Assembly: GCA_902784025.1 (NCBI GenBank)
Contig: CACZTF010000089.1
Coordinates: 1 to 6,698, forward strand
Direction of reading: 5' to 3'
DNA: 6,698 bases
DNA from: an uncultured Lachnospiraceae bacterium
GTDB taxonomy: Bacteria > Bacillota > Clostridia > Lachnospirales > Lachnospiraceae
The position numbers were made by a program, and so were the translations under genes. Of the stretch, positions 1-5,454 are shown piece after piece (positions within the stretch are counted from its first letter, which is position 1; each line of letters begins with the position of its first letter). The notes beneath the pieces are model-generated. The model ran no database searches. It saw nothing but the letters and a program-made list of their open reading frames with translations, and was not told the DNA's origin.

Positions 1-1
1 A

Positions 2-295
2 CGTATGGCTGCCATCGCTACCATTATGGCTATGGAACCCGAGGGCGTTATCATGGACGAGCCCACAGTAGCTCTGGATCCGTATAACCGCCGTCTTGTG
101 ATGAATACCATAAAAGACATGGACAACACAAAGCTTATAGCATCACATGATCTGGATATGATACTTGAGCTTTGCGACAGAGTACTGCTTATTGCAGACG
201 GTAAACTGATAGCTGACGATGACGCCAATGTTATCCTTACGGATAAAGAACTGTTGGAAGCCAACAGACTTGAGCTTCCGATCGCACTGGCATGA
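2..295 (+). CDS. ABC transporter ATP-binding protein, CbiO/ECF-like, C-terminal part (5' truncated by window)
   Basis: This is the C-terminal third of an ABC ATPase that would power uptake through a membrane partner on the cytoplasmic face. The frame is open to the left edge, so the first ATG at base 5 is internal: the preceding codon is Arg, giving an RMAAIAT segment like the post-signature RVAIAT of CbiO/EcfA proteins. Visible parts in order are Walker B (VIMDEP), the D-loop (ALDP) and the switch histidine (ASHD). The tail ends in LEANRLELPIALA, which resembles cobalt/nickel CbiO-type ATPases. Walker A and the LSGGE signature lie outside the window. No partner gene is visible here. The ABC assignment is very firm; the metal (Co/Ni) substrate is inferred from resemblance only, and another ECF substrate is possible. 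Transcription ends at the hairpin just after the TGA. Confidence 0.88.
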   Translation, partial: RMAAIATIMAMEPEGVIMDEPTVALDPYNRRLVMNTIKDMDNTKLIASHDLDMILELCDRVLLIADGKLIADDDANVILTDKELLEANRLELPIALA

Positions 296-307
296 TCATT
301 AAAAAAA

Positions 308-341
308 GGGCTGTGATACTCAAAATCACAGCCCTTTTTTT
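308..341. terminator. Bidirectional intrinsic terminator
   Basis: A perfect 10-bp stem (gggctgtgat 308-317 with atcacagccc 325-334) and a 7-base loop is flanked by seven A (301-307) on the left and seven T (335-341) on the right. It can therefore end both the + strand ABC gene (stop at 295) and the - strand FmdE gene (stop at 368), which converge on it. Confidence 0.93.
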
Positions 342-367
342 GATATTATTTTTCAGATTATGAACAC

Positions 368-775
368 TTAAATCTCAAACACAGGCTCACTTATCTCAAA
401 CAGTTCATCGCACTTTTTCTCTATAAGCATCTTAAGCCACTCGTCATCCGACAACTCAGGGTCGCGGTCTATAAGTGTCAGCTTCACAGATTTTCCGGAT
501 GCTTCATCGTAAAAGGAAAATGCCATTTTATCACTTAAGTCAAACAACAGAGTCCCCTTCTCTTCACTGCAGCCAAGCAGCACCTTAAATGCATCTTTGC
601 AGCAACCGTCATTTTCAGAAACACATACTATATCTGCATTCTCTGACAGCTCAACATTCAGAAGTTTTGCAGCATATTTTGCGGCCCTGCAGCCTATGGT
701 AACTCCCGAACCTAAGTGTCCGTGAAACTCCGCACATTTTTTCAGATCCTCATCTTTTATATTTGTCAAATCCAT
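368..775 (-). CDS. FmdE-family protein (formylmethanofuran dehydrogenase subunit E-like), 135 aa
   Basis: This is a small soluble protein of the FmdE family (the name comes from molybdenum formylmethanofuran dehydrogenase operons). Bacterial members usually lie near metal or molybdate/tungstate transport genes and have no settled biochemical role. Seen here: the conserved FHGHLGSG near residues 17-24 with GCRAA following, a Cys pair (C58, C59) in the NDGCCKDAF stretch, GC at 68-69 followed by a KGTLLF strand, and KMAFSFYD near 83-90. These match the family's His/Cys metal-site region. The ATG at 775 is chosen because AAAGGAGG sits 6 bases upstream (782-789); the longer in-frame reading to 802 lacks such a site. 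The protein stops right after the core domain, so it lacks the C-terminal Cys-rich zinc segment of longer FmdE proteins. Its start lies inside the end of the upstream ATPase fragment, suggesting co-transcription and coupled translation. A convergent CbiO-like ATPase next door fits a metal link, by inference. Confidence 0.85.
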   Translation of the reverse strand: MDLTNIKDEDLKKCAEFHGHLGSGVTIGCRAAKYAAKLLNVELSENADIVCVSENDGCCKDAFKVLLGCSEEKGTLLFDLSDKMAFSFYDEASGKSVKLTLIDRDPELSDDEWLKMLIEKKCDELFEISEPVFEI

Positions 776-1244
776 TTGTATCCTCCTTTGCATTCCAGAC
801 AATCGTTACTATCACGGAATCAACTACATTTACAAATCTTCCGTCCTGCATTTTCATGCGGACAAACTCTGTGATCTTTTCCGAATTATCGGACTTTGAT
901 ATAGACACGCCTATACCCAGCAATGAAAAATCCACCTTAAGTTCTGCCAGTAAGGGCTTAAAGACCGGTTCTTTATACATCTTGGAAGCCATTGCGTGCA
1001 GCATATCCCTCGAAGGGTTCAGATTTACAACTATCCATTTGCTGTTTTCACCAAGTTTGTTTGCAATAGCTGTCATCATAACGGTTTTACCGGATCCCCT
1101 TACACCTGTGATCATATAAACCTGGGTAGAAGGTATATCAGCATTAAAAACGTCAGTAACCATTTCTGTCTGTGACATTCTGTCTATATACTGTAAAGGC
1201 TGCTTACCGAAATAAAGTGAAAAAGGATTATTTGATTCCGACAT
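750..1244 (-). pseudogene. P-loop ATPase, N-terminal fragment with unrelated tail (likely truncated gene)
   Basis: Residues 1 to about 118 resemble the start of a family of P-loop ATP-binding proteins common in Lachnospiraceae: NPFSLYFGKQPLQYIDR at the N terminus, then a Walker A of GVRGSGKT at 47-54, then VVNLNPSRDMLHA and the KVDFSLLGIGVSISKSD stretch. As I recall the family, full members run to roughly 380-400 residues with Walker B (TVDEV-like) soon after this point. Here the ORF departs from the family at about residue 119 and ends at 164, with no Walker B, arginine finger or C-terminal domain. The last 26 bases overlap the FmdE gene and merely read through its ribosome binding site and start in another frame. 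The other two frames of this stretch contain stops and show no continuing homology, so a simple frameshift does not explain it; a deletion fusing to other DNA is more likely. The start at 1244 is supported by GGAGG 7 bases upstream (1252-1256), so a short product may still be made. Confidence 0.72.
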
Positions 1245-1275
1245 ATCATATCCTCCGGGAAATTATTCTTGCATA

Positions 1276-1304
1276 TATTTACAACTTTTCACAACTCTTT
1301 ACAA
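1276..1304 (-). promoter_or_regulatory. Possible promoter for the ATPase fragment/FmdE pair
   Basis: On the minus strand TTGTAA (1304-1299) is followed by 17 bases and TAAATA (1281-1276), about 30 bases ahead of the start at 1244. The -35-like hexamer is one of the repeat units of the array at 1281-1378, so several such boxes occur in the array at multiples of 10 bp. The -10 is only a fair match, so this is tentative. Confidence 0.35.
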
Positions 1305-1378
1305 CTTTTATTTTCTTTCACAACTCTTTACAACTCTTTACAACTTCTATTTCATTTCACAACTCTTTACAACTTTTT
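1281..1378. repeat. Nested tandem repeat: 10-bp ACAACTCTTT units inside a 39-bp unit, about 2.5 copies
   Basis: The pentamer ACAAC occurs at 1281, 1291, 1301, 1320, 1330, 1340, 1359 and 1369, giving spacings of 10, 10, 19, 10, 10, 19 and 10. Each triplet plus a pyrimidine-rich spacer (attttctttc, then atttcatttc) forms a 39-bp unit: 1281-1319, 1320-1358, and a partial third unit from 1359. The consensus subunit is ACAACTCTTT (minus strand AAAGAGTTGT). A 10-bp period places every copy on nearly the same face of the helix. The + strand reading of this stretch is open but only as a low-complexity FHNSLQLFTT repeat, and is not considered a gene. Confidence 0.85.
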
Positions 1379-1505
1379 AAAAGATGTAGTTTTCTGAACA
1401 AGGCAAATGATCAGTAATACCAATCTTTTTTATAACGACAACTTTTAAGCAGTTTCATTATTCATTTGAACAACATCCCCTGACAAGGCGATATACGTAA
1501 TATGT

Positions 1506-1521
1506 TTGTATTTACATACAA
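1506..1521. promoter_or_regulatory. Dyad (candidate operator) over the -35 box of the 1575 gene
   Basis: TTGTAT (1506-1511), a 4-base TTAC spacer and ATACAA (1516-1521) form a perfect 6-bp inverted repeat. Flanking ATGT on the left and CAT on the right extend it imperfectly to 1502-1524. It coincides with the -35 hexamer TTTACA, so a dimeric regulator bound here would directly affect the promoter. The regulator is not in the window. Confidence 0.5.
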
Positions 1522-1539
1522 CATTTTAAATGCTATGAT
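1511..1539 (+). promoter_or_regulatory. Sigma-A-type promoter for the dehydrogenase at 1575
   Basis: TTTACA (1511-1516), a 17-base spacer and TATGAT (1534-1539), with an extended TGC directly before the -10 (1531-1533). The predicted transcript would begin near 1546, leaving a leader of about 29 bases with AAGGAG at 1561-1566. Confidence 0.75.
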
Positions 1540-1574
1540 ACCAGGATAAAATAATAAGCAAAGGAGCAACTATC

Positions 1575-2360
1575 ATGTTTGATTACAAAGGTAAAGTAGT
1601 AGCCATCACAGGGGCCTCATCAGGGCTGGGAAAGCAGATGGCTGAAGGATATGCAGAATGCGGAGCCGATCTTGTCCTGCTCGCCAGAAGGGTCGAGCGT
1701 CTTGAGGAAAGTGCGGCAGAATTGATAGAGAAGTACGGTATAGATGTATTACCGGTAAAATGTGACGTTACCGACACTGAATCCATTAAGGAAGCTACAG
1801 CAATTATTGAAAAGAAGTTCGGTCACTGCGAGGTTATACTAAACTGTGCAGGTGGAGAAAAAGGAACCGGCACGCCTCTTACAGAGTATAAAAAAGAAGA
1901 CTGGGAGTACACTCTTAACCTTGACCTTACATCCATTTTTGAGTGCACACAGGCTTTTACTAACCTTATGAAAAAGGCTATGGAATCCGGGAAGCAGACC
2001 TATGGCCGTGTCATCAATATCGCATCCATATACGGTCTTGTAGGAAATACCGCTATCCCCACCATCGCATATCATGCTACAAAGGGTGCTGTTGTGAACT
2101 TCACCAAGGGTGCTGCCGCAGAGCTTGCCACACAGGGCATCACCGTAAATGCGATATGTCCCGGTTTCTTCTATACTGAACTTACAAAGGAAACACTGGA
2201 TTCAGAGTTTTTCCAGAATTATGCAAATAATACTGTTCCAATGAAGCGCTACGGTAATCCCGGAGAATTAAACTCCACAGCAGTTTATCTTGGTGCTGAG
2301 GAATCACGCTACATAACAGGACAGGCTATCGCAGTTGACGGAGGATATACCTGCGTATAA
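1575..2360 (+). CDS. Short-chain dehydrogenase/reductase (SDR family), 261 aa, gluconate 5-dehydrogenase-like
   Basis: This is a cytosolic classical SDR oxidoreductase using NAD(P)(H). Visible motifs: the Rossmann dinucleotide loop TGASSGLG (12-19), a basic pair ARR (37-39) after the second strand that favours NADP(H), D64 (CDVTD), N115, catalytic S151 (NIASIYG), Y166 and K170 (YHATK), and the PGFFYTEL segment after strand 6 (196-203). The end, ITGQAIAVDGGYTCV, is typical of the family. Length (261 residues) is normal. The usual NNAG is NCAG here (90-93), an uncommon but tolerated change. The overall style (an N-terminal YKGKVVAITGASSGLG, a mid-loop with GTGTPLTEY) is closest to gluconate 5-dehydrogenase or 3-oxoacyl-ACP reductase-like members; the substrate cannot be read from sequence. 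The start is set by AAGGAG 8 bases upstream. It stands alone, with its own promoter and terminator. Confidence 0.9.
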   Translation: MFDYKGKVVAITGASSGLGKQMAEGYAECGADLVLLARRVERLEESAAELIEKYGIDVLPVKCDVTDTESIKEATAIIEKKFGHCEVILNCAGGEKGTGTPLTEYKKEDWEYTLNLDLTSIFECTQAFTNLMKKAMESGKQTYGRVINIASIYGLVGNTAIPTIAYHATKGAVVNFTKGAAAELATQGITVNAICPGFFYTELTKETLDSEFFQNYANNTVPMKRYGNPGELNSTAVYLGAEESRYITGQAIAVDGGYTCV

Positions 2361-2399
2361 ATATAATAACTGAAAGCGTTCTGAGTTTAGGTAAAAACA

Positions 2400-2456
2400 C
2401 CCTCTTGGATTTTTTTACAATGATATTGTCAAAAATCCAAGAGGGCTTTGTTTTTT
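2400..2456. terminator. Strong intrinsic terminator between convergent genes
   Basis: A perfect 15-bp stem (2400-2414 with 2431-2445, core CCTCTTGGA/TCCAAGAGG) is capped by a second small hairpin ACAAT-GAT-ATTGT (2417-2429) and followed by CTTTGTTTTTT (2446-2456). It ends the dehydrogenase transcript on the + strand. Five A at 2393-2397 allow it to act on the minus-strand radical SAM transcript as well. Confidence 0.92.
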
Positions 2457-2507
2457 AAGATAGCAAATCGCATTCAAAAAGTCATTTAACTGCTCATAAC
2501 TTTTTGA

Positions 2508-3602
2508 TCATATACTCTGCATCATTCCCCTTACCTGTTCTTCCTTCCCCGCCAAAGCACACCCGCCTTTGTGATCCCCTTCAAGCAGGCCCTTATCCCT
2601 AAGATTTGCAAACAATGGTGACTTAAGGGCCTCTTCTAAAGAGGCGTCCTTAACATTTACATCGGAAAATGGTGACATGGGACAGCTTTCCGCATCCCCC
2701 CGGGTGTTTATGTGAAAGAAGCCCCGGCCTGCCGCAAGACATCCCCCGGAGTTTTTTTCGTCACCGGGGATATTTACGAATACCATGTCCTTACAAGTTT
2801 CACGCAATTCATTTACACGGGTTTTAAGCAAGTCTCTGTCACTGTCATCCGGGGCGATGTCTTCCCGCCTGCCTCCGATGGGAACGTACTCCACATAAAA
2901 AATAAATCTCACCCCTTTATCAAGAAGATCGCAGACAAAATCATCTGTAAGCACTTCCTGTATATTTTTCTTTGTGACCGTAACGGAAGCGCCGAAAATT
3001 ATCCCTTTGCTCTTAAGCTTTTCCATATTCCCCGCCACCATGTCATAGATGCCTTTCCCCCGTCTGGCATCTGTGGTCTTCCTGTCCCCTTCTATGCTCA
3101 GCACCGGCAGAAGATTCCTGTTTTTATTGAAAATATCACGATAGGCTTCATTTAAGAATACGCCGTTTGTAAATACGGGAAACATAACGCCTCCCGTTGC
3201 AGCCGCAGCTTTTATGACACCCTCCCGTAGCAGCGGCTCGCCTCCCGCAAGCACTATAAAGCTTATCCCTAAACTCTTTGCTTCAGTGAAAATGTAACCC
3301 CACTCCTTATCTGTCAGCTCACCCTTTTGATCCTCGTCAGTAGTTGCATGAGTATCCCTTGAGTAGCAGCCTTCGCAGTGAAGATTACAGCTTCCCGTGA
3401 TGCTGGCGATCAAAAAGGCGGGGATATGAAGGCCCTGTTTTTCACGCTTTTTCCTGTATACCGCCGCCTTTTTTACGGAAACGGCAAACTTTGCAAGAAA
3501 AGCACTCTCCCTGGGGTTTTTAAAGGTAGCCTTCAATGCAGAGGACACAAAGCGCTCCACACCCGTGGTGATATACTGTTGTAAGTCAAATTCGTTTTCC
3601 AT
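2508..3602 (-). CDS. Radical SAM protein with SPASM-like C-terminal cysteines, 364 aa
   Basis: This radical S-adenosylmethionine enzyme has the [4Fe-4S] motif CNLHCEGCY (C72, C76, C79), a GGEPL motif (120-124) for SAM binding, and strands such as PVFTNG (142-147) and VLSIEGD (167-173). The C-terminal part has C288, G302 and C307 spaced as C-x13-G-x4-C, like the first half of a SPASM domain. Only one later cysteine (C348, GGCAL) follows, so a second full auxiliary cluster is doubtful. Residues 1-60 are a basic helical lead (ESAFLAKFAVSVKKAAVYRKKREK). Related proteins are widespread in Lachnospiraceae without assigned substrate; a peptide-modifying role cannot be confirmed because no precursor peptide is apparent nearby. 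Start choice: ATG at 3602 begins MENEFDLQQY, which looks like the family's beginning. A TTG at 3641 would add 13 residues. Neither has a clear ribosome binding site. Confidence 0.85.
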   Translation of the reverse strand: MENEFDLQQYITTGVERFVSSALKATFKNPRESAFLAKFAVSVKKAAVYRKKREKQGLHIPAFLIASITGSCNLHCEGCYSRDTHATTDEDQKGELTDKEWGYIFTEAKSLGISFIVLAGGEPLLREGVIKAAAATGGVMFPVFTNGVFLNEAYRDIFNKNRNLLPVLSIEGDRKTTDARRGKGIYDMVAGNMEKLKSKGIIFGASVTVTKKNIQEVLTDDFVCDLLDKGVRFIFYVEYVPIGGRREDIAPDDSDRDLLKTRVNELRETCKDMVFVNIPGDEKNSGGCLAAGRGFFHINTRGDAESCPMSPFSDVNVKDASLEEALKSPLFANLRDKGLLEGDHKGGCALAGKEEQVRGMMQSI

Positions 3603-3662
3603 AATACAAGCTAATGCCGGTAACTCCCCGTTTTTCTGCAAATCCGTAAGTTCTATTAAATG

Positions 3663-3691
3663 AATATAGTGTATTTCTTGCTGTCTTTCAA
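3663..3691 (-). promoter_or_regulatory. Sigma-A-type promoter for the radical SAM gene
   Basis: On the minus strand TTGAAA (3691-3686), 17 bases, then TATATT (3668-3663). The transcript would begin near 3656, giving a leader of about 53 bases to the ATG at 3602. This suggests the gene is transcribed separately from the kinase-like gene upstream. Confidence 0.7.
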
Positions 3692-3757
3692 TAGTAATTT
3701 ATGAAAAGCTATTTATCGTAAACCTTGATACATAACCAATAAATCTGCAGATCATTT

Positions 3758-4267
3758 TCACATAAGTTTATTAAGGTCATAATAACTATCTATAAGGAAC
3801 ACCTCTTCCCCGGCTTTCCTGAATCCTTCCTCCATCTCCCGGTTATCTTTTTTAAGCTCATCCGGCGTGCAGTCCTCATACAATCTTGCTTCTATATCAG
3901 ACCCGTGCTTCTTTATATCTTCAAAATGTGTATCTATGTATTCATCCGTCATGGCAAGACAGATAAATCTTATGGATGAAAGATATTCTTCGCCAAAATC
4001 CTTTCGCCAGTCAAATGGAACGTAGCACCCTTCAACAATAAGGTTCTGTTTGTTTTCTATCGCTGTCTTTATCATCTCCCGTACTATAGGCCAGAGATAC
4101 TCCGTCAATAAGTCGTCATCCTCCGGCGTAAGATCTGTATTTTTGCTGCGGATCAGTCCCATTTTCAGATGATCTATGGAAAGGTACGGAAACCTGTATT
4201 TTTCAAGCATTTGCTGCGCCAGAAATGTTTTCCCCGTGTGACCTGCGCCTGTTATAAGTATGATCAT
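3758..4267 (-). CDS. Small P-loop kinase-like NTPase, 169 aa
   Basis: This is a single-domain P-loop NTPase in the adenylate/shikimate-kinase style. It begins directly with strand 1 and Walker A (MIILITGAGHTGKT, GxxxxGKT at 7-14). Then come YLSIDHLKMGLIRS (28-41), with D32 at the usual acceptor-site position, and LIVEGCYVPFDW (76-87), with E79 as the Walker-B-like acid. A lid-like charged stretch lies around 110-150 and the last strand is EVFLID (155-160). Related proteins occur in Lachnospiraceae as AAA-family or adenylate-kinase-like proteins; the phosphate acceptor is unknown. The start at 4267 is preferred because CGGAG lies 5 bases upstream. The longer reading from 4300 adds MTDCLNNYGVG without a ribosome binding site and would begin only about 9 bases after the predicted transcription start. 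No convincing terminator follows it. Confidence 0.82.
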   Translation of the reverse strand: MIILITGAGHTGKTFLAQQMLEKYRFPYLSIDHLKMGLIRSKNTDLTPEDDDLLTEYLWPIVREMIKTAIENKQNLIVEGCYVPFDWRKDFGEEYLSSIRFICLAMTDEYIDTHFEDIKKHGSDIEARLYEDCTPDELKKDNREMEEGFRKAGEEVFLIDSYYDLNKLM

Positions 4268-4315
4268 ACCAACTCCGTAATTGTTCAAGCAATCCGTCAT
4301 TTCTAATACATAGGA

Positions 4316-4324
4316 ATTATAACA
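4316..4324 (-). promoter_or_regulatory. Extended -10 promoter for the kinase-like gene
   Basis: The minus strand reads TGT followed by TATAAT (4324-4316), a perfect -10 with an extended TG element. The -35 region is poor and falls within the terminator of the upstream gene. A start near 4309 gives a leader of about 42 bases to the ATG at 4267. Confidence 0.6.
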
Positions 4325-4325
4325 T

Positions 4326-4382
4326 AAAAAAAACCTTCCTTACTTTCTGATATACAAATGATATCAAGTCAGTTTGGAAGGT
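4326..4382 (-). terminator. Intrinsic terminator of the second dehydrogenase
   Basis: In the minus-strand transcript ACCTTCC (4382-4376) pairs with GGAAGGT (4339-4333), an inner stem TGATAT/ATATCA (4366-4361 with 4353-4348) forms around a 7-base loop, and the hairpin is followed by a run of U (eight A on the + strand at 4326-4333). The long arm has internal loops, so it is less compact than the other terminators here. Confidence 0.75.
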
Positions 4383-4442
4383 ATTAGGAATGAATTAGGA
4401 ATCTGTGTGGAATATCAGATCCGTTTTTTTAGTGAAATTTGA

Positions 4443-5183
4443 TCACGCCTCAAATCCACCGTCTACTTTTATGACCTGGCCGTCGATAAATGATGAATCA
4501 TCACTTGCAAGGAAAAGAGCTACATTTGCGATGTCCTCCGGCTGGCCGGCACGCTTCATGGGGCATGCATCGATCATAAACTGAAGGGCGTCAAGTCCGC
4601 CGATGGAATCCACCATAGCTGTGTGGATAAGTCCGGGGGCGATGGCATTTGCCCTGATCTCGGGACCAAGCTCCCATGCCATGGATTTGGTGAGACCTGC
4701 TATAGCGTGCTTGGATGAAACGTATGCCGCAAAGCCGTGGTGTCCTGCATATGAGGCAACCGAGGCGGTATTTACGATAACCCCCTTGCCTTTTCCCTTC
4801 ATAACGGGCGCAACAAGCTGGGTAAGATAAAGGGCTGCGGTTACATTTACCTTAAACACCTTTTCCCACTCTTCCTGAGAAACGTCGGTCACAGGTGACA
4901 TGGAAAGCATTCCGGCGTTATTTACCAAGATGTCTACGGTTCCGTACTTCTCAAGGGTTTTATCAAGCAGAACCTTGCAGTCATCAGTGTTTGATGTGTC
5001 CACGATCACATAATCCGCCTCACCGCCTGCCGCTTTTATGTCATCCACGCACTCCTTCGCGCGCTCCTCATTTCTTCCGGTAACTATAACCTTTGCGCCC
5101 TCCTGCGCAAACTTTTTTGCAATGGCACGTCCCATGCCGGATGTAGAGCCCGTGACTATTGCTACCTTGTCCTGTAATTTCAT
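4443..5183 (-). CDS. Short-chain dehydrogenase/reductase (SDR family), 246 aa, FabG-like
   Basis: This is a cytosolic classical SDR oxidoreductase with an intact fold and catalytic tetrad: TGSTSGMG (11-18), D62 (VDTS), NNAG (88-91), N113 (VNVTAA), S141 (NTASVAS), Y154 and K158 (YVSSK), then APGLIHTAM (182-190) and IDGQVIKVDGGFEA at the end. TGRNEER (35-41) follows strand 2; the Arg there fits NADP(H), although family members vary. The general look is that of 3-oxoacyl-ACP reductase FabG or the many FabG-like sugar/steroid alcohol dehydrogenases. No fatty acid genes are near, so the housekeeping FabG role is unlikely. The start is well supported by GGAGG 7 bases upstream (5191-5195). It is not closely similar to the dehydrogenase at 1575, so local duplication is not indicated. 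It is followed by its own terminator and has unusual palindromes upstream (5222-5307). Confidence 0.9.
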   Translation of the reverse strand: MKLQDKVAIVTGSTSGMGRAIAKKFAQEGAKVIVTGRNEERAKECVDDIKAAGGEADYVIVDTSNTDDCKVLLDKTLEKYGTVDILVNNAGMLSMSPVTDVSQEEWEKVFKVNVTAALYLTQLVAPVMKGKGKGVIVNTASVASYAGHHGFAAYVSSKHAIAGLTKSMAWELGPEIRANAIAPGLIHTAMVDSIGGLDALQFMIDACPMKRAGQPEDIANVALFLASDDSSFIDGQVIKVDGGFEA

Positions 5184-5221
5184 ATTTGTACCTCCGTATT
5201 TTTATGATAGTGAGAGAATTT

Positions 5222-5237
5222 TACAGGATATACTGTA
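5222..5237. promoter_or_regulatory. Inverted repeat TACAG-N6-CTGTA (candidate operator)
   Basis: A perfect 5-6-5 dyad (TACAG 5222-5226, GATATA, CTGTA 5233-5237) lies about 40 bases upstream of the dehydrogenase start at 5183, within its expected promoter or leader. No clean -35/-10 pair could be assigned around it. Confidence 0.4.
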
Positions 5238-5240
5238 CTG

Positions 5241-5257
5241 TGGAAAGAACCACTTTT
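5241..5257. repeat. 17-base motif TGGAAAGWACCACTTTT, copy 1
   Basis: TGGAAAGAACCACTTTT lies about 60 bases upstream of the dehydrogenase at 5183. It matches 16 of 17 bases with a second copy at 6470-6486. The left part GTGG-AAAGAA-CCAC (5240-5253) is itself a short dyad. Confidence 0.5.
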
Positions 5258-5286
5258 AGAAAAAAATTTGGGATCAGTTAGGGTAT

Positions 5287-5307
5287 AACAATTATTGTTT
5301 CGCGAAA
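5287..5307. promoter_or_regulatory. Two abutting perfect palindromes upstream of the second dehydrogenase
   Basis: AACAAT-T-ATTGTT (5287-5299) and TTTCGCGAAA (5298-5307) are both perfect and share two bases, about 105-125 bases upstream of the dehydrogenase start. A weaker ACGG-CAGATA-CCGT dyad follows near 5312-5325. These are candidate binding sites for one or two dimeric regulators; none is encoded in the window. The rest of 5260-5454 is AT-rich with no gene seen. Confidence 0.45.
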
Positions 5308-5454
5308 GCATACGGCAGATACCGTTTTCCACCCTCATTTAAAGAGATTATTTTAAAATTCATCCAGATCCATACAATAAAAAAAGACTTTTTATTTAAC
5401 TTAGCTAATTTAAAAGCCTTAAATATTTTTATTCAAATGTTATCGTAACCAATC

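Larger units (their letters stand above)
1245..1574. other. Divergent intergenic region (330 bp)
   Basis: This gap separates the minus-strand ATPase fragment from the plus-strand dehydrogenase. It contains, from left to right, the ribosome binding site and possible promoter of the ATPase fragment, the 39-bp repeat array (1281-1378), about 120 AT-rich bases (1380-1500) in which I see no gene or clear hairpin, and the dyad plus promoter of the dehydrogenase (1506-1539). Confidence 0.7.

Noticed and set aside
1172..1417. Open + strand frame across the intergenic repeats giving a FHNSLQLFTT-type repeat peptide
   Set aside because: The peptide only reflects the 39-bp DNA repeat, which is an exact multiple of three. 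It overlaps the start of the ATPase fragment, has no ribosome binding site, and resembles no protein.
2474..2507. Inverted repeat TCAAAAAGT/ACTTTTTGA just after the radical SAM stop
   Set aside because: The stem is 9 bp and AT-rich with a 16-base loop, with no U-tract. The strong hairpin at 2400-2445 is a better terminator for this transcript.
2712..3155. Long + strand open frame inside the radical SAM gene
   Set aside because: It is the antisense shadow of a well-supported gene, with no ribosome binding site and no family resemblance. The same applies to the open frames opposite the two dehydrogenases.
3743..3752. Palindrome ATCTGCAGAT after the kinase-like gene
   Set aside because: It has no loop or U-tract and 10-bp palindromes of this kind arise by chance, so it was not called as a terminator or operator.
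4383..4402. Direct repeat ATTAGGAAT twice with 11-bp period
   Set aside because: There are only two short copies in AT-rich DNA between genes, without dyad symmetry or other support.
5376..5396. AATAAAAA/TTTTTATT hairpin downstream of the GNAT-like gene
   Set aside because: The stem is purely A/T with no GC core, so it is not a convincing terminator and is likely a chance result in AT-rich DNA.
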